Part shown: positions 1 through 9,241 of the stretch, piece by piece
How the letters are laid out: the number at the start of each line of letters is the position of its first letter
Position numbering within the stretch: the first letter of the stretch is position 1
Origin: Metabacillus litoralis
Lineage (GTDB): Bacteria; Bacillota; Bacilli; Bacillales; Bacillaceae
Direction of reading: 5' to 3'
NCBI RefSeq assembly: GCF_007994985.1
Contig: NZ_VOQF01000006.1
Span: 124,001 to 188,000, forward strand
Length of the DNA: 64,000 nt
Translations under genes and position numbers: made by a program
The notes under the pieces: generated by a model
What the model was told of the DNA's origin: nothing
Databases searched by the model: none
Seen by the model: the letters and a program-made list of their open reading frames with translations, nothing else

Positions 1-572
1 GATAAAAAATTAATTTTTCGAGCTAAAGGGTTTGAACGTGGATTAGAATCATACAAGCCATTTATATCCGTTAAGATAATTAATTGATCAGCATGAATAA
101 GTCCACTAACAAGAGCAGATAACATATCATTATCACCAAATGTTAACTCTTCAACTGAAACAGTATCATTTTCATTTATAATTGGTAAAATTCCTCTTTC
201 TAAAAGCTCTGTTATCGTAGCATAAGCATTTTTATATCTTTCCTGCTTTGAAAAGTCGTTGCGAGTTAACAAAATTTGTGCTGGCTTTATATCAAATTGA
301 TTTAATTTTTCAAGATAGGATTGAACTAATAAGCCCTGACCAACAGCTGCGGCAGCTTGCTTCCCTTTTAATGTAATTGGTCTTGTTGGATATCCTAGAT
401 GTGTAAAACCAGCTGCAACTGCACCTGATGAAACAAGTAAAACCTCATGTCCAAATTCACGAAGTGCAGCAACAGCTTGGACATGATCAGATAATTTTTC
501 TTGATCGATTTGTCCTTTTGCATTCGTGAGCGAACTACTACCTATTTTTACAACAATTCGCTTTTTATCCAT
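1..572 (-). CDS. proB: Glutamate 5-kinase, N-terminal part (runs off window)
   Basis: ProB phosphorylates L-glutamate to glutamyl-5-phosphate, the first step of proline synthesis, in the cytoplasm. About 190 N-terminal residues are visible. They contain the amino-acid kinase nucleotide motif KIGSSSLT near the start, the SSGAVAAG loop, NENDTVS and FGDND, all typical of the family. The start ATG at 572 follows a GGAGGAACAG ribosome binding site. The C-terminal part lies outside the window, so a PUA domain cannot be assessed. A T-box leader directly upstream, with a proline specifier, independently supports the assignment. proA would be expected next downstream, outside the window. Confidence 0.93.
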   Translation of the reverse strand, partial: MDKKRIVVKIGSSSLTNAKGQIDQEKLSDHVQAVAALREFGHEVLLVSSGAVAAGFTHLGYPTRPITLKGKQAAAAVGQGLLVQSYLEKLNQFDIKPAQILLTRNDFSKQERYKNAYATITELLERGILPIINENDTVSVEELTFGDNDMLSALVSGLIHADQLIILTDINGLYDSNPRSNPLARKINFL

Positions 573-649
573 TTCTGTTCCTCCACTACTGTTTTCCTTA
601 TAAATTGATTAATTTTGTTTTTCCAAAATCATATCAAAATTTCCCATGC

Positions 650-964
650 AAAAAGCCCCAATCATCCTAAAAATAAGGACGAAAGGAGCTCTGCTTCCGT
701 GGTACCACCTTGTTTGGATTCTATCATTATTTACCAATATACGTAAATAACACATCCCACTTAATCCTACTAACGCTAGGAACACGCTTATGTTTTCACA
801 AGACTCAAAAGGTAGGTTCTGTGGCTTTTACATTATGAAGTCTCTCAGCTAATAAACTTCACTCTCTGAAATTAAAAGGTCCACATACTAGTCCTTTTTA
901 TATACGTTCTATATATGATTTTCATTGATTTTTTAATTTAAACACAACATCTACAGCTAAGTTT
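650..964 (-). promoter_or_regulatory. T-box riboswitch leader of proB (tRNA-Pro sensing)
   Basis: Read on the minus strand, this leader carries the T-box core AAGGTGGTACCACGG (697-711), which pairs with the tRNA acceptor end. It is followed by a terminator hairpin (650-690) ending in GGGGCTTTTT. The likely specifier codon is CCT (814-816), within AGAACCTACC, a proline codon matching the downstream gene. In this class, uncharged tRNA-Pro stabilises the antiterminator and allows proB transcription. The class and terminator are directly visible; the specifier is assigned by context and analogy. Confidence 0.9.
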
Positions 965-970
965 TACATT

Positions 971-999
971 ATTATGGCGATTATTTTTGTAACTGTCAA
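971..999 (-). promoter_or_regulatory. Sigma-A type promoter of the proB T-box leader
   Basis: On the minus strand a perfect -35 TTGACA (994-999) is followed, after a 17-nt spacer, by CATAAT (971-976). This places the transcript start near 964, just before the T-box leader. Confidence 0.7.
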
Positions 1000-1032
1000 G
1001 TAGTCAAAAATAACTTTTTGAAAATTTGAAAA

Positions 1033-2378
1033 TTAATGATCACTTGCTTCGTTTATAGCGTTAATTTTATCCCATTTTCCAAGTTTATAATAACCAAATG
1101 CAATAACACTGCTCAAAATAAAACTAATGCCCATTCCCAAGGCAATACCACTTTCACCAAACCACTGTGAACAGAGATATGTTAAAGGATAACGTAATAA
1201 CCAAAATGAAAGGATATTTAATAAAAGTACTTGGAACATGGCACCAGCCGCTCGTACTATTCCGTTAAGGATGAAGTTAATACCTAAAAACGGGTAAAAG
1301 AAAGCTATTAATTGCAAATAAGAAGTTCCAAAAAGGAGTGGTTCCTTATCATCCATAAATAGTTTAATAGCTGATTCAGCAAAGAAAAAGACAAATGTAC
1401 TAATAACAAATATAATAATAAAATTAAACAGTACACCATATTTAGCAATTTGATGAACGCGTCCCATTTGTTTGCTCCAATATTTTGGCCTGCCATACTA
1501 TTAACCGCAGTGCCTAAAGCCATTGCTGGTAGCATAATAAGACTATCTAACCTTTGAGCTGCCCCGAATCCTGCGACAACATCGTCTCCAAATGAGTTAA
1601 CAACACTCATAATTGCCATAACACCAGCTGAAATGACCATCATTTGTAGTCCTGAAGGTATTCCTAAAGTCATGATTTTCTTCACTTCAATCCATTTGGG
1701 AGGCTTAGGAAAAATAAATGGCACCAAATTGCGTTTTAACGTATCAAAGATACCATATATAAATGCGATTCCTTGAGAAAGAATTGTAGCATATGCTGCC
1801 CCTTCTATTCCAAGTTTAAAGACATATAGAAATAACGGATCAAAACCTGCATTCAAAATGACAGCAATCACTACATATTTAACAGGCGATTTGCTATCAC
1901 CTAACGACCTTAACACTGTACTGATAAAGTTATAACCAAATAAAAAGAGTATCCCGATAAAGTTGATTTTGAGATATGCTGCTGCATCAGCAATCATTGA
2001 TTGTGGAGTATTGAGTAAGATTAATATCTTTTCAGAAAAGAAGAAGCCTATTATACCCAACAAACAAGATAGTAATGATAAAAGAACAACAAATGCATTA
2101 ATATAACTTTTTAAGCCTTGATCATTTCCCTTTCCTTTTTGCTGTGACAAAATGGTTAACGCTGCATTATTAACACCAATAATAAATGATAAAATTGTAA
2201 AGATAATCGTTCCTGAAACAGCAATAGCACCAAGTGCATTAGCACCCAGTAACTGTCCAACCCATAAGCTATCAATAAATTGAAAAGATATTTGTAGCAG
2301 GTTTGTCAGCATGATCGGCAATGAAAAAATCCATATTTGCTTTATAATATTTCCACTTGTAAAATCGTGTTGAATCAT
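1033..2378 (-). pseudogene. MATE family multidrug exporter, interrupted by a frameshift
   Basis: Two adjoining reading frames together make one MATE (multi antimicrobial extrusion) cation/drug antiporter of about 450 residues, the normal family length. The first part (from 2378) covers about nine hydrophobic segments up to GQNIGANK. The second frame continues with GRVHQIAKYGVLF and the last helices to 1033. The break lies near 1468-1475 at an A-run (AACAAATGGG); adding one A would restore a continuous protein. The preferred start is the fourth Met of the longest frame (2378), nine bases after GAGAGG. It could be a real inactivating mutation, a phase-variable tract or a sequencing error. The neighbouring TetR gene may control it. 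Confidence 0.85.
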
Positions 2379-2489
2379 GCTTGACATCCTCTCATTTTTA
2401 TCCTTTCATGTTATCATAGCTTACTTAATCGTTACACAATAGTTGCTCTAAATAGAACTAATTACTTCAATATTAAAGTGAAAATATCA

Positions 2490-3077
2490 TTACTTTATAT
2501 CACCTTTTTTCTCCTTCATTTTATGAATTCCAGCTAAATAACTCTCTATTAATAAATAAAGGCTTTTATCAAGATCGAGCGGCAACCCAAATGCACCTTT
2601 TTGCTCTAGAGAAGAAAATCCATGTAATATACTTCTTAACCCTCGAACAGCATGGATCACTTCTTGTTCCTCTAATCCATAAGCACTTAAAATGTGAACA
2701 GTAAGATCAACAATTTTCTTTCCTGCTAACTCGATTTCTATTTCATCAGGATTTGGTGCTGATAATGTTAATTCGTATAATCCTGGATGAGTTCGTGCAA
2801 ATGAAAAATATGCCTTTGAAACAGCATGAACAGCTTCGTCCTTCGATAGACCAATTGCAGCATTAGCTAACCGAGTATACAATTCCTCAAATCCATGAAG
2901 AGCTAATTTTTTTTTCAATCCTGTTAAACCATCGATATGATTATATAGTGATGGAGGCTTGATTGTTAATTTTTTAGCTAGTGTAGCAAGTGTTACAGAA
3001 TCGATCCCTTGTTCATCTGCTAGATCTGTTGCTGCCTTTAAAATAGTTTGTAAATCAAGACCAATTCTAGGAGACAT
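2490..3077 (-). CDS. TetR family regulator with WHG-type C-terminal domain
   Basis: A 195-residue regulator. An N-terminal TetR helix-turn-helix spans about residues 10-55 (GIDSVTLATLAKKLTIKPPSLYNHI). The ligand-binding half resembles the TetR_C_33/WHG group (FSFARTHPGLYELTLSAP, then RGLRSILHGFSSLE). The start at 3077 follows AAAGGTAGAGATAAG. It lies 42 bp downstream of the MBL-fold gene on the same strand, probably in one operon whose promoter carries a large palindrome (3863-3910) that could be its operator. The MATE gene lies just downstream. The ligand is unknown. Confidence 0.88.
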   Translation of the reverse strand: MSPRIGLDLQTILKAATDLADEQGIDSVTLATLAKKLTIKPPSLYNHIDGLTGLKKKLALHGFEELYTRLANAAIGLSKDEAVHAVSKAYFSFARTHPGLYELTLSAPNPDEIEIELAGKKIVDLTVHILSAYGLEEQEVIHAVRGLRSILHGFSSLEQKGAFGLPLDLDKSLYLLIESYLAGIHKMKEKKGDIK

Positions 3078-3119
3078 CTTATCTCTACCTTTCTTTTCGT
3101 TATTTAAATTTCATATCTA

Positions 3120-3833
3120 CTATCTTCTACTAAGGTTTTTCTCTGCCTTTTCAATCGCTATTTGCAATTTAATATCTGGATCACTCAGCAAATCTCCGTG
3201 ACCTACCGCCAATAAACTAGGTGAGTGTTGCTTTATTTTTTTTACACTTTCAAGAGCCTTTTCTTTATTCCATGTAGCCATAGCTGGAAATGGAAACATA
3301 GGGCGAATTTGTCCACTTACAGCTACCCCTCCTCTAGTCTGTAACGCATCACCTACTATAATAGCTTTGCTTCTAGTATCAAAGAAGCTTATTGAACCAG
3401 GAGTATGTCCAGGTGTTAACACAACCCGTAATGAGCCAACCCAATCATCCTCTTTCAACAGCTTATCAGGTATTAAGGTGATATCTTTAGGGATTCCTCC
3501 TTTTATGGGTGTTTGTGGTTCATCTTGATCTAATGATGTATCTCCTTTTAATAACCGGCTGTCACGTTCTGATATTGACAGTGGAACACTAGGGAATTTT
3601 TCTTTCAACCGGTTTAATGATCCTACATGATCACCATGTGCATGTGTGAGTAAAATATTTGTTAGTGGTTTTCCTAAATTTTCAATTACATCTAAAATTC
3701 CCTTATAGCTGCTTGGTATTCCTGTATCAATTAATGTAAGTCCATGATTATCTTCAACAATATAACAATTCACAGGAAAAAAACCTGGTAAAAAAGTTAA
3801 TTGAATTAAATCTCCAATTCTCGTTACCTTCAT
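3120..3833 (-). CDS. MBL-fold metallo-hydrolase
   Basis: A metallo-beta-lactamase-fold protein of about 237 residues. The metal motif HAHGDHVG (HxHxDH) is near residue 65-72, followed by TPGHTPGS and VGDALQ, and a late GHGD. Together these supply the usual two-metal ligand set. The group includes thiolesterase, lactonase and glyoxalase II-like enzymes; the substrate cannot be told from sequence. The chosen start (ATG at 3833) is nine bases after AGGGAG; ATG at 3842 abuts that site and is less likely. It is the first gene after the palindrome at 3863-3910 and is probably co-transcribed with the TetR gene, which suggests detoxification under TetR control. Confidence 0.85.
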   Translation of the reverse strand: MKVTRIGDLIQLTFLPGFFPVNCYIVEDNHGLTLIDTGIPSSYKGILDVIENLGKPLTNILLTHAHGDHVGSLNRLKEKFPSVPLSISERDSRLLKGDTSLDQDEPQTPIKGGIPKDITLIPDKLLKEDDWVGSLRVVLTPGHTPGSISFFDTRSKAIIVGDALQTRGGVAVSGQIRPMFPFPAMATWNKEKALESVKKIKQHSPSLLAVGHGDLLSDPDIKLQIAIEKAEKNLSRR

Positions 3834-3862
3834 CCATTTCATCTCCCTAAATGTTTTTAACA

Positions 3863-3910
3863 AAAAACTAACACCATTAGTTTTAATATAAACTAATGGT
3901 GTTAGTTTTT
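3863..3910. promoter_or_regulatory. Perfect palindrome with 21-bp arms, probable TetR operator
   Basis: The arms 3863-3883 and 3890-3910 are exact reverse complements around the 6-bp spacer TAATAT. Each arm also holds a smaller dyad: CTAACACCATTAG (3868-3880) and CTAATGGTGTTAG (3893-3905). It sits immediately upstream of the MBL-TetR operon. Two 13-bp half sites would suit two TetR dimers. Binding is inferred. Confidence 0.7.
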
Positions 3911-4074
3911 CAACTGCTATTTTTCTGATGTTTATTTACAGACTATTGCTTTAAAAAACACTGTTAAATTGTTATTGAATTAGTTATTATGCAAGAGTAT
4001 CGTTAATCACCTTTAGTTAACAAAGGGTAAAAATCAATTTCTATAAGCCTTAGAAAAGAAAACTAGGAAAAAAA

Positions 4075-4425
4075 AGAGGCAGGGACATAAGTGTTTAAGC
4101 TAATGATAAACCCGAAATATTAGGAGATATTTCAATTAATTATTCGCCTAATATTTCGGGTTTTTATTTGCTGTCTTCAATTAGATTTTTTGATTTTGTA
4201 TACTATTTTTAAGAACTAGTGGAATGGAGCGGAAGACATTTGACTCCTGCGGGTGCAGAGGAAAGGCTGAGACCCCACAGGCGCGCAGCTTACGAGGAGG
4301 CTTAGCTTCCTCCCCGGCGAATCTTATGTCTGCAGCGCAATGGAACGAACTTGTTTCTTTCAACTTAACTGAATTTAGATTTATTCGTCTTTTTGTATGA
4401 CATCTTTAATTATGTCCCAGCCTCA
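4075..4425 (+). repeat. ~350-bp intergenic repeat with terminal inverted repeats, copy 1
   Basis: The element starts with AGAGGCAGGGACATAA and ends with TTATGTCCCAGCCTC, an almost perfect terminal inverted repeat. Near the left end, CCCGAAATATTAGG pairs with CCTAATATTTCGGG (4111-4160). A GC-richer block follows (GAGCGGAAGACATTTGACTC onward, 4227-4320) containing further dyads. Copies occur at 13161-13505 (inverted) and 58831-59180 (same orientation). It encodes no convincing protein. It resembles MITE-like non-autonomous repeats of Bacillaceae; the strong hairpins could also end transcription. Confidence 0.85.
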
Positions 4426-4435
4426 TCTACTTACT

Positions 4436-6109
4436 TTAAATTCGGTATACTCTTGTTTCAAATGGTTTTAATGTTAATATACTTGTTGAATCATGGTTAT
4501 CTACTTCATAGTTAGCTAGAAGAAGTTGATTTGATTCAAAAGCAATACTAAGATCTTCCTCCCATGTAACCGTATCAGCTGTTAGATTTGAAAAAACAAC
4601 AACTTTTTCAACATCTAATGAACGTGTATACGCATAAATAGCTGGATGATCTTCAAGGATTAGATCATAAGTTCCGTATGTGAAAATATCATCACTTTTT
4701 TTAAGCTTGATCATTTTTTTATAAAAATGTAAAACAGAAGATTCATCTTGTTGCTGTTTCTCGACATTAATATCTCGGTAATTTTCATTCACACCTATCC
4801 AAGGTGTTCCTGTTGTAAATCCAGCATTAGGTTCATTTGACCATTGCATAGGAGTTCTTGAATTATCTCGACTGGACGCCCAGATCACTTCCATGATCTC
4901 ATCATGTGAAACCCCTTCTTCACGTTTAAAACGATACATGTTCTTTGTAGCTACATCATTATATTCTTCAATCGAATCAAATTTAACATTTGTCATACCA
5001 ATTTCTTGACCCTGATAAATAAATGGTGTTCCTTGCATTAAGAAGTACATTGTAGCTAAAGCTGTAGCACTTTCAAACCAGTATTCCTGATCATCGCCCC
5101 AAGTGGAAACAACACGTGCTTTATCATGGTTTTCTATAAATAAAGCATTCCAACCTTTGTTTTCGAGAGCTTTCTGCCAATTTGTTAATACTCTTTTTAA
5201 ACCTAGTATATCCAAGCCATTTTGAGATTCTGCATCCCATAATGCTAAATGTTCAAATTGAAAGACCATATTAAATTTCCCTTTTTCTTCACTAACCCAC
5301 AGCTCTAAATCTTCGGTATTATCAACCTTTACTCCATTTGCCTCGCCAACAGTCATAATATCGTATTTAGCGAAGGTTTCTTGCTTTAATTCATCAAGAT
5401 ATGTGTGGATCCCCTCCACATTCATATGTTTATCAAAAGAAGAAACATATCTTTGTCCTTCTGGATTTGGCATATCAAGTAAGCCTTCTTCTTTATTAAT
5501 ATGACTTATTGCATCAACACGGAATCCATCAATTCCTTTATCAAGCCACCAATTGATCATATCGTACAACGCTGTACGTACCTCTTTATTTCTCCAATTA
5601 AGGTCAGGCTGCTTTGTTGAAAAGATATGAAGATAATACTGGTTTGTTTTTTCATCTAATTGCCATGCAGATCCACTAAAAATACTTTCCCAGTTATTAG
5701 GCTCATTACCATCTTTACCATCTCGCCAAATATACCAATCACGCTTAGGATTATTTTCTGAAGACCGTGATTCTATAAACCAAGGATGCTCATCACTTGT
5801 GTGATTGATTACTAGATCAATAATCAATTTCATTCCACGTTTATGAACTTCTTCTAAAAGAAGGTCAAAATCTCCCATTGTACCGAAATCGTCCATAATA
5901 TCTTGATAATCACTAATATCATAGCCATTATCATCATTAGGAGATTTGTACATAGGACAAATCCATATTACGTCAATTCCAAGATCTTTTAAATAATCTA
6001 GCTTTGACATCATCCCTTGAAGATCTCCAATGCCATCTCCATTAGAATCCATAAAGCTTCTAGGATATACCTGGTAGGCTACTGCCTCTTTCCACCATAA
6101 TTTATTCAT
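4436..6109 (-). CDS. GH13 alpha-glucosidase (GH13_31 type)
   Basis: A cytoplasmic exo-alpha-glucosidase of 557 residues, full length for oligo-1,6-glucosidase/maltase enzymes. The conserved regions are present: DLVINHTS (~98-105), GFRVDAI with nucleophile Asp199, VGEANG with acid/base Glu256, and ENHD with Asp329. The residue after the nucleophile is Ala200. In this subfamily Val there favours alpha-1,6 bonds, while Ala, Gly or Thr favours alpha-1,4, so maltose or malto-oligosaccharides are the likelier substrates. It is the last gene of the operon with the binding protein, permeases and LacI regulator, and would hydrolyse the imported sugar. The start ATG follows GAGGCAGAGTT. Confidence 0.92.
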   Translation of the reverse strand: MNKLWWKEAVAYQVYPRSFMDSNGDGIGDLQGMMSKLDYLKDLGIDVIWICPMYKSPNDDNGYDISDYQDIMDDFGTMGDFDLLLEEVHKRGMKLIIDLVINHTSDEHPWFIESRSSENNPKRDWYIWRDGKDGNEPNNWESIFSGSAWQLDEKTNQYYLHIFSTKQPDLNWRNKEVRTALYDMINWWLDKGIDGFRVDAISHINKEEGLLDMPNPEGQRYVSSFDKHMNVEGIHTYLDELKQETFAKYDIMTVGEANGVKVDNTEDLELWVSEEKGKFNMVFQFEHLALWDAESQNGLDILGLKRVLTNWQKALENKGWNALFIENHDKARVVSTWGDDQEYWFESATALATMYFLMQGTPFIYQGQEIGMTNVKFDSIEEYNDVATKNMYRFKREEGVSHDEIMEVIWASSRDNSRTPMQWSNEPNAGFTTGTPWIGVNENYRDINVEKQQQDESSVLHFYKKMIKLKKSDDIFTYGTYDLILEDHPAIYAYTRSLDVEKVVVFSNLTADTVTWEEDLSIAFESNQLLLANYEVDNHDSTSILTLKPFETRVYRI

Positions 6110-6240
6110 AACTCTGCCTCACAATCAACATTGACTTATTTTCAAACATTTTATTAACTATTAAATAATCAAATATAACCTTATTATTATTATGACCAAT
6201 AATTTTAAGAAGCAAAAGTTAAGGGTCTAAATAAAAGGAA

Positions 6241-6291
6241 GAGGATAATTGATAAAATGTACGTATCATTACATTTTCATCACTCATCCTC
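6241..6291 (-). terminator. Stem-loop after the lacI-type gene
   Basis: A long interrupted hairpin pairs GAGGAT and AAAATGT with ACATTTT and ATCCTC. On the minus strand it is followed by a pyrimidine-rich run. It may partly terminate before the glucosidase gene. Confidence 0.5.
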
Positions 6292-6310
6292 AAGAAAGTT
6301 TAAGATATAG

Positions 6311-7330
6311 TTATTTCTTTTGTTCACATGACTTCCGCTCAATGAACTTTGTAGGAATCGTAATCCTCTTAGGTAATGTATCTGGTACACTTATTTTTTC
6401 AAGTAAACATTTAGTTGCCTCAAAACCAAGCTGGTAAATACAAATATCTACGGATGTTAATGGGGGCTTTGAATGTTCAGATAGCATTAAATTATTAAAG
6501 CTTACAATTGAAATATCGTCTGGAACACGAATATTCATATCCTCTAGATGACTTATCATTTCATATGCAATTAAATCATCTTGTGTAACAAGTGCTGTAG
6601 GGGGATCACTTAAATTCATAAGTGACGCAATTGCTTCCCTACCATTCTCCTTAATAAAGTCTTCATGAACTAAATAGTCCTCATTAAATGGAATACCAGC
6701 ATCTTGTAATGCGAGTTTATAACCGTTTAATCGATCTATCGTTACAACAAAGTTAATACTTCCTCCAACAAAAGCAATATTTTTATGCCCAAGTTCAATA
6801 AGATAATTTGTAACTTGTTTTGTTATATGAATATTATCGTTATCAACATATGATACACGTTCTTCATTTTCATCTGGTCTTCCTACAACAACAAATGGAA
6901 AATCAGATTGTTGTAAAAAACGCATTGTTTTATCATTAATACGAGAATACAGGAGAATAACTCCGTCAACCCTTCTACCTAATACCATTGATGTTACTTC
7001 ATGATAGATTTCATCTTCTGTTGACCCAGTAGAAAGGTAAATTCCATATTTATTATCGTGTGAACTAGTACTTATTCCTCTAAGTACTTCAGGGAAAAAG
7101 GGATTTTGAAATGCATAATAAGCTGAATTAGGCATAATTACACCTATTGCTTGTGTGCTTTTTGCTGCTAAGCTTCTTGCCTGTAAATTAGGATGATAAC
7201 CTAATTCCTCCATCACTTCTCGAACTCTTTTTTTTGTTTGTTCACTTATGCGAGAACTATTAGCAATAACCCTCGAAACTGTTGAAGGTGCAACGTTTGC
7301 CAGTTTTGCTACATCTTTAATTGTAACCAT
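6311..7330 (-). CDS. LacI family regulator of the alpha-glucoside operon
   Basis: A 339-residue repressor. The LacI helix-turn-helix is at the N-terminus (TIKDVAKLANVAPSTVSRVI, residues 3-22), followed by the hinge and a periplasmic-binding-protein-like sugar domain (GVIMPNS, VDGVILLYSR, FVVVGRP, LGHKNIAFVGG, PDDISIVSFNN). The start at 7330 follows AAGGAGGCACC. It lies between the permease genes and the GH13 glucosidase, all on the minus strand, so it probably senses maltose or a related sugar. Candidate LacI-type sites lie upstream of the binding-protein gene at 10747-10760 and 10866-10881. Confidence 0.93.
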   Translation of the reverse strand: MVTIKDVAKLANVAPSTVSRVIANSSRISEQTKKRVREVMEELGYHPNLQARSLAAKSTQAIGVIMPNSAYYAFQNPFFPEVLRGISTSSHDNKYGIYLSTGSTEDEIYHEVTSMVLGRRVDGVILLYSRINDKTMRFLQQSDFPFVVVGRPDENEERVSYVDNDNIHITKQVTNYLIELGHKNIAFVGGSINFVVTIDRLNGYKLALQDAGIPFNEDYLVHEDFIKENGREAIASLMNLSDPPTALVTQDDLIAYEMISHLEDMNIRVPDDISIVSFNNLMLSEHSKPPLTSVDICIYQLGFEATKCLLEKISVPDTLPKRITIPTKFIERKSCEQKK

Positions 7331-7351
7331 TGGTGCCTCCTTACCAAATGC

Positions 7352-7402
7352 AGGGTGATAACAAAATGTGATACCTATTTGATTCCCTATTTGTTACACC
7401 CT
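7352..7402 (-). terminator. Stem-loop between permease and lacI-type genes
   Basis: AGGGTGATAACAAA pairs with TTTGTTACACCCT with one bulge and a 25-nt loop. There is no clear T-run, so it may be a processing or pausing hairpin, or it may reflect a dyad operator. Confidence 0.35.
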
Positions 7403-7472
7403 TTCCTGCTTGAAAAGAAAATAAAATGTCGAGAAGGATATGGGAACGATTTCTCATTCCTTATAGTTGATA

Positions 7473-8288
7473 TTATTTAACTGCACCTTCAGATATACCT
7501 TTTATAATTTCACGTTGTGCAAAGAAATATACAATAATTACCGGTATAATCGCGATCGTTAAGCCTGCAAGTGCTAAATGCCACTGCTTTGTATACTCTC
7601 CAAAGAAGAAGAACATTTTAAGTGGAATTGTTTGTAAGCCTTCTTGGTTAATAACTAATGATGGTAATAAATAGTCATTCCATATATAAATGATGTTTAA
7701 AATCGCAACAGTTACAGTAATTGGTTTTAAGATCGGGAAGATGATATGCCAAAATACTTGGAATTTGCTACATCCATCAATTGTTGCTGCTTCATCTAAT
7801 GATTTAGAAATACCATTTAAAGTACCGTGGTATAAGAAAATAGATAAACTGCTTCCGAATCCTAAATACATAAAGATTAGACCTACACGATTTAACATTT
7901 CTACCTGTCCAAATACTGTTATAAGTGGAATCATAACTGATTGGAAAGGAATTAACATAGCTGCAACAAATACCATAAATAATAATGTACTTATTTTGCT
8001 TTTATTACGAGATAAAGCGTAAGCTGCCATAGATGAGAAAATGATAATAATCAATACACTCGTAACAGTAATAATCACTGAATTAAAAAACGTTTGGATA
8101 AAATCAAGTTCTTCAAAAGCCTGAATATAGTTATCAAATGTAAATTCTTCAGGTAAACGAATAACATCTGAAAATATTTCTCTTTTTGTTTTAAGAGAGT
8201 TAACGATCATTAAATAGAAAGGTGAAAGCCATAAAAGCCCTAATAAGATTCCTAATATCTCAAGTGAAAATGGATATTTGCTTCTCAT
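7473..8288 (-). CDS. Carbohydrate ABC permease, MalG type
   Basis: A 271-residue inner permease subunit with about six transmembrane segments. The EAA loop that contacts the ATPase is present (LDEAATIDGCSKFQVFWHIIFP, starting near residue 165). It ends with the MalG-type tail (QREIIKGISEGAVK). Its ATG overlaps the TAA of the partner permease by one base, so the two are translationally coupled. With the binding protein and MalF-like partner it forms an alpha-glucoside importer. No ATPase gene is nearby; in Bacillus a shared MsmX-type ATPase normally serves such importers. Confidence 0.93.
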   Translation of the reverse strand: MRSKYPFSLEILGILLGLLWLSPFYLMIVNSLKTKREIFSDVIRLPEEFTFDNYIQAFEELDFIQTFFNSVIITVTSVLIIIIFSSMAAYALSRNKSKISTLLFMVFVAAMLIPFQSVMIPLITVFGQVEMLNRVGLIFMYLGFGSSLSIFLYHGTLNGISKSLDEAATIDGCSKFQVFWHIIFPILKPITVTVAILNIIYIWNDYLLPSLVINQEGLQTIPLKMFFFFGEYTKQWHLALAGLTIAIIPVIIVYFFAQREIIKGISEGAVK

Positions 8289-9151
8289 TACATTTCAACC
8301 TCCCTTTTCTTATTAATATAAACTTGAGTTAATGCTATTACTGCAACTATGATAAAGAATACAACAGCTTTTGCTTGTGCATATGCCATATCTCTTTCAC
8401 CAAATGCCGTTTTAAAGATTTCCATTGCAACCATTTGTGTTGAGTTATATGGTCCACCTGCTGTTAATGAAAGGTTTTGATCATAAAGTTTAAATGAGTT
8501 TGATAATGTTAAGAACATGCTTACAGTAAATGCTGGAGCAACTAATGGGAAAATAATATATCTTAAGCGTTGGAATGGCCCAGCACCATCTATTTCAGAA
8601 GCTTCTAACAATTCACTTGGAAGTCCTTCCAAATATGCGATATAAATAATCATGATATAACCTGACATTTGCCAGCTCATTAAGATAACTAATCCCCAAA
8701 AACCTGTTTCAGTTGTAGATAACCAACCTTTCAGACTCTCGATCCCAAAGATATCTCCAAAACCAGAAAATACTTTAATGAAAATGAACTGCCAGATAAA
8801 TCCTAATATCAGTCCACCAATTAAGTTTGGCATAAAGAAAACCGTTCTTAAAAATTTACTAGATTTAATTTTAGTTGTAACAATTAATGCTAAACCGAGC
8901 CCAATGATATTCGTTAGAAAAACCGATACAACCGAGAATTTAGTTGTAAACCAGAGAGAGTTTAAAAACTCTTCGTCTTTAAAGGCATCGATATAATTCT
9001 CGAACCCTAGGAATGAACCAGCTTTTATTCCATTCCAATCAGTAAATGAATAGTATACCCCTATTAATAAAGGTAAAATAATAACCAATGTTAATGCTAA
9101 TAGGACCGGTGCTAAAAACAACCAATATGATAGATCCTTTGTACGCATCAT
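8288..9151 (-). CDS. Carbohydrate ABC permease, MalF type
   Basis: A 287-residue permease with six predicted membrane segments, the first being YWLFLAPVLLALTLVIILPLL. The EAA motif is LLEASEIDGAGPFQRLRYIIFP (about residues 190-211). The start at 9151 follows GGAGGGATAAAAC. The gene is followed directly by the MalG-type permease, with a one-base overlap. A 230-bp gap with two strong hairpins separates it from the binding-protein gene upstream. Sugar specificity comes from context (LacI regulator, GH13 glucosidase). Confidence 0.93.
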   Translation of the reverse strand: MMRTKDLSYWLFLAPVLLALTLVIILPLLIGVYYSFTDWNGIKAGSFLGFENYIDAFKDEEFLNSLWFTTKFSVVSVFLTNIIGLGLALIVTTKIKSSKFLRTVFFMPNLIGGLILGFIWQFIFIKVFSGFGDIFGIESLKGWLSTTETGFWGLVILMSWQMSGYIMIIYIAYLEGLPSELLEASEIDGAGPFQRLRYIIFPLVAPAFTVSMFLTLSNSFKLYDQNLSLTAGGPYNSTQMVAMEIFKTAFGERDMAYAQAKAVVFFIIVAVIALTQVYINKKREVEM

Positions 9152-9241
9152 GTTTTATCCCTCCAACATATGATAGCTTTTTAATGTTTTACCTTTGTTT
9201 AAACTAACAAAGATTTATATAACGTCCTTTTCATGGTGTGC

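Noticed and set aside
4181-4363. 60-codon open frames inside repeat copies 1 and 3.
   Set aside because: They lie wholly inside a structured intergenic repeat, are on different strands in each copy, and lack ribosome binding sites.
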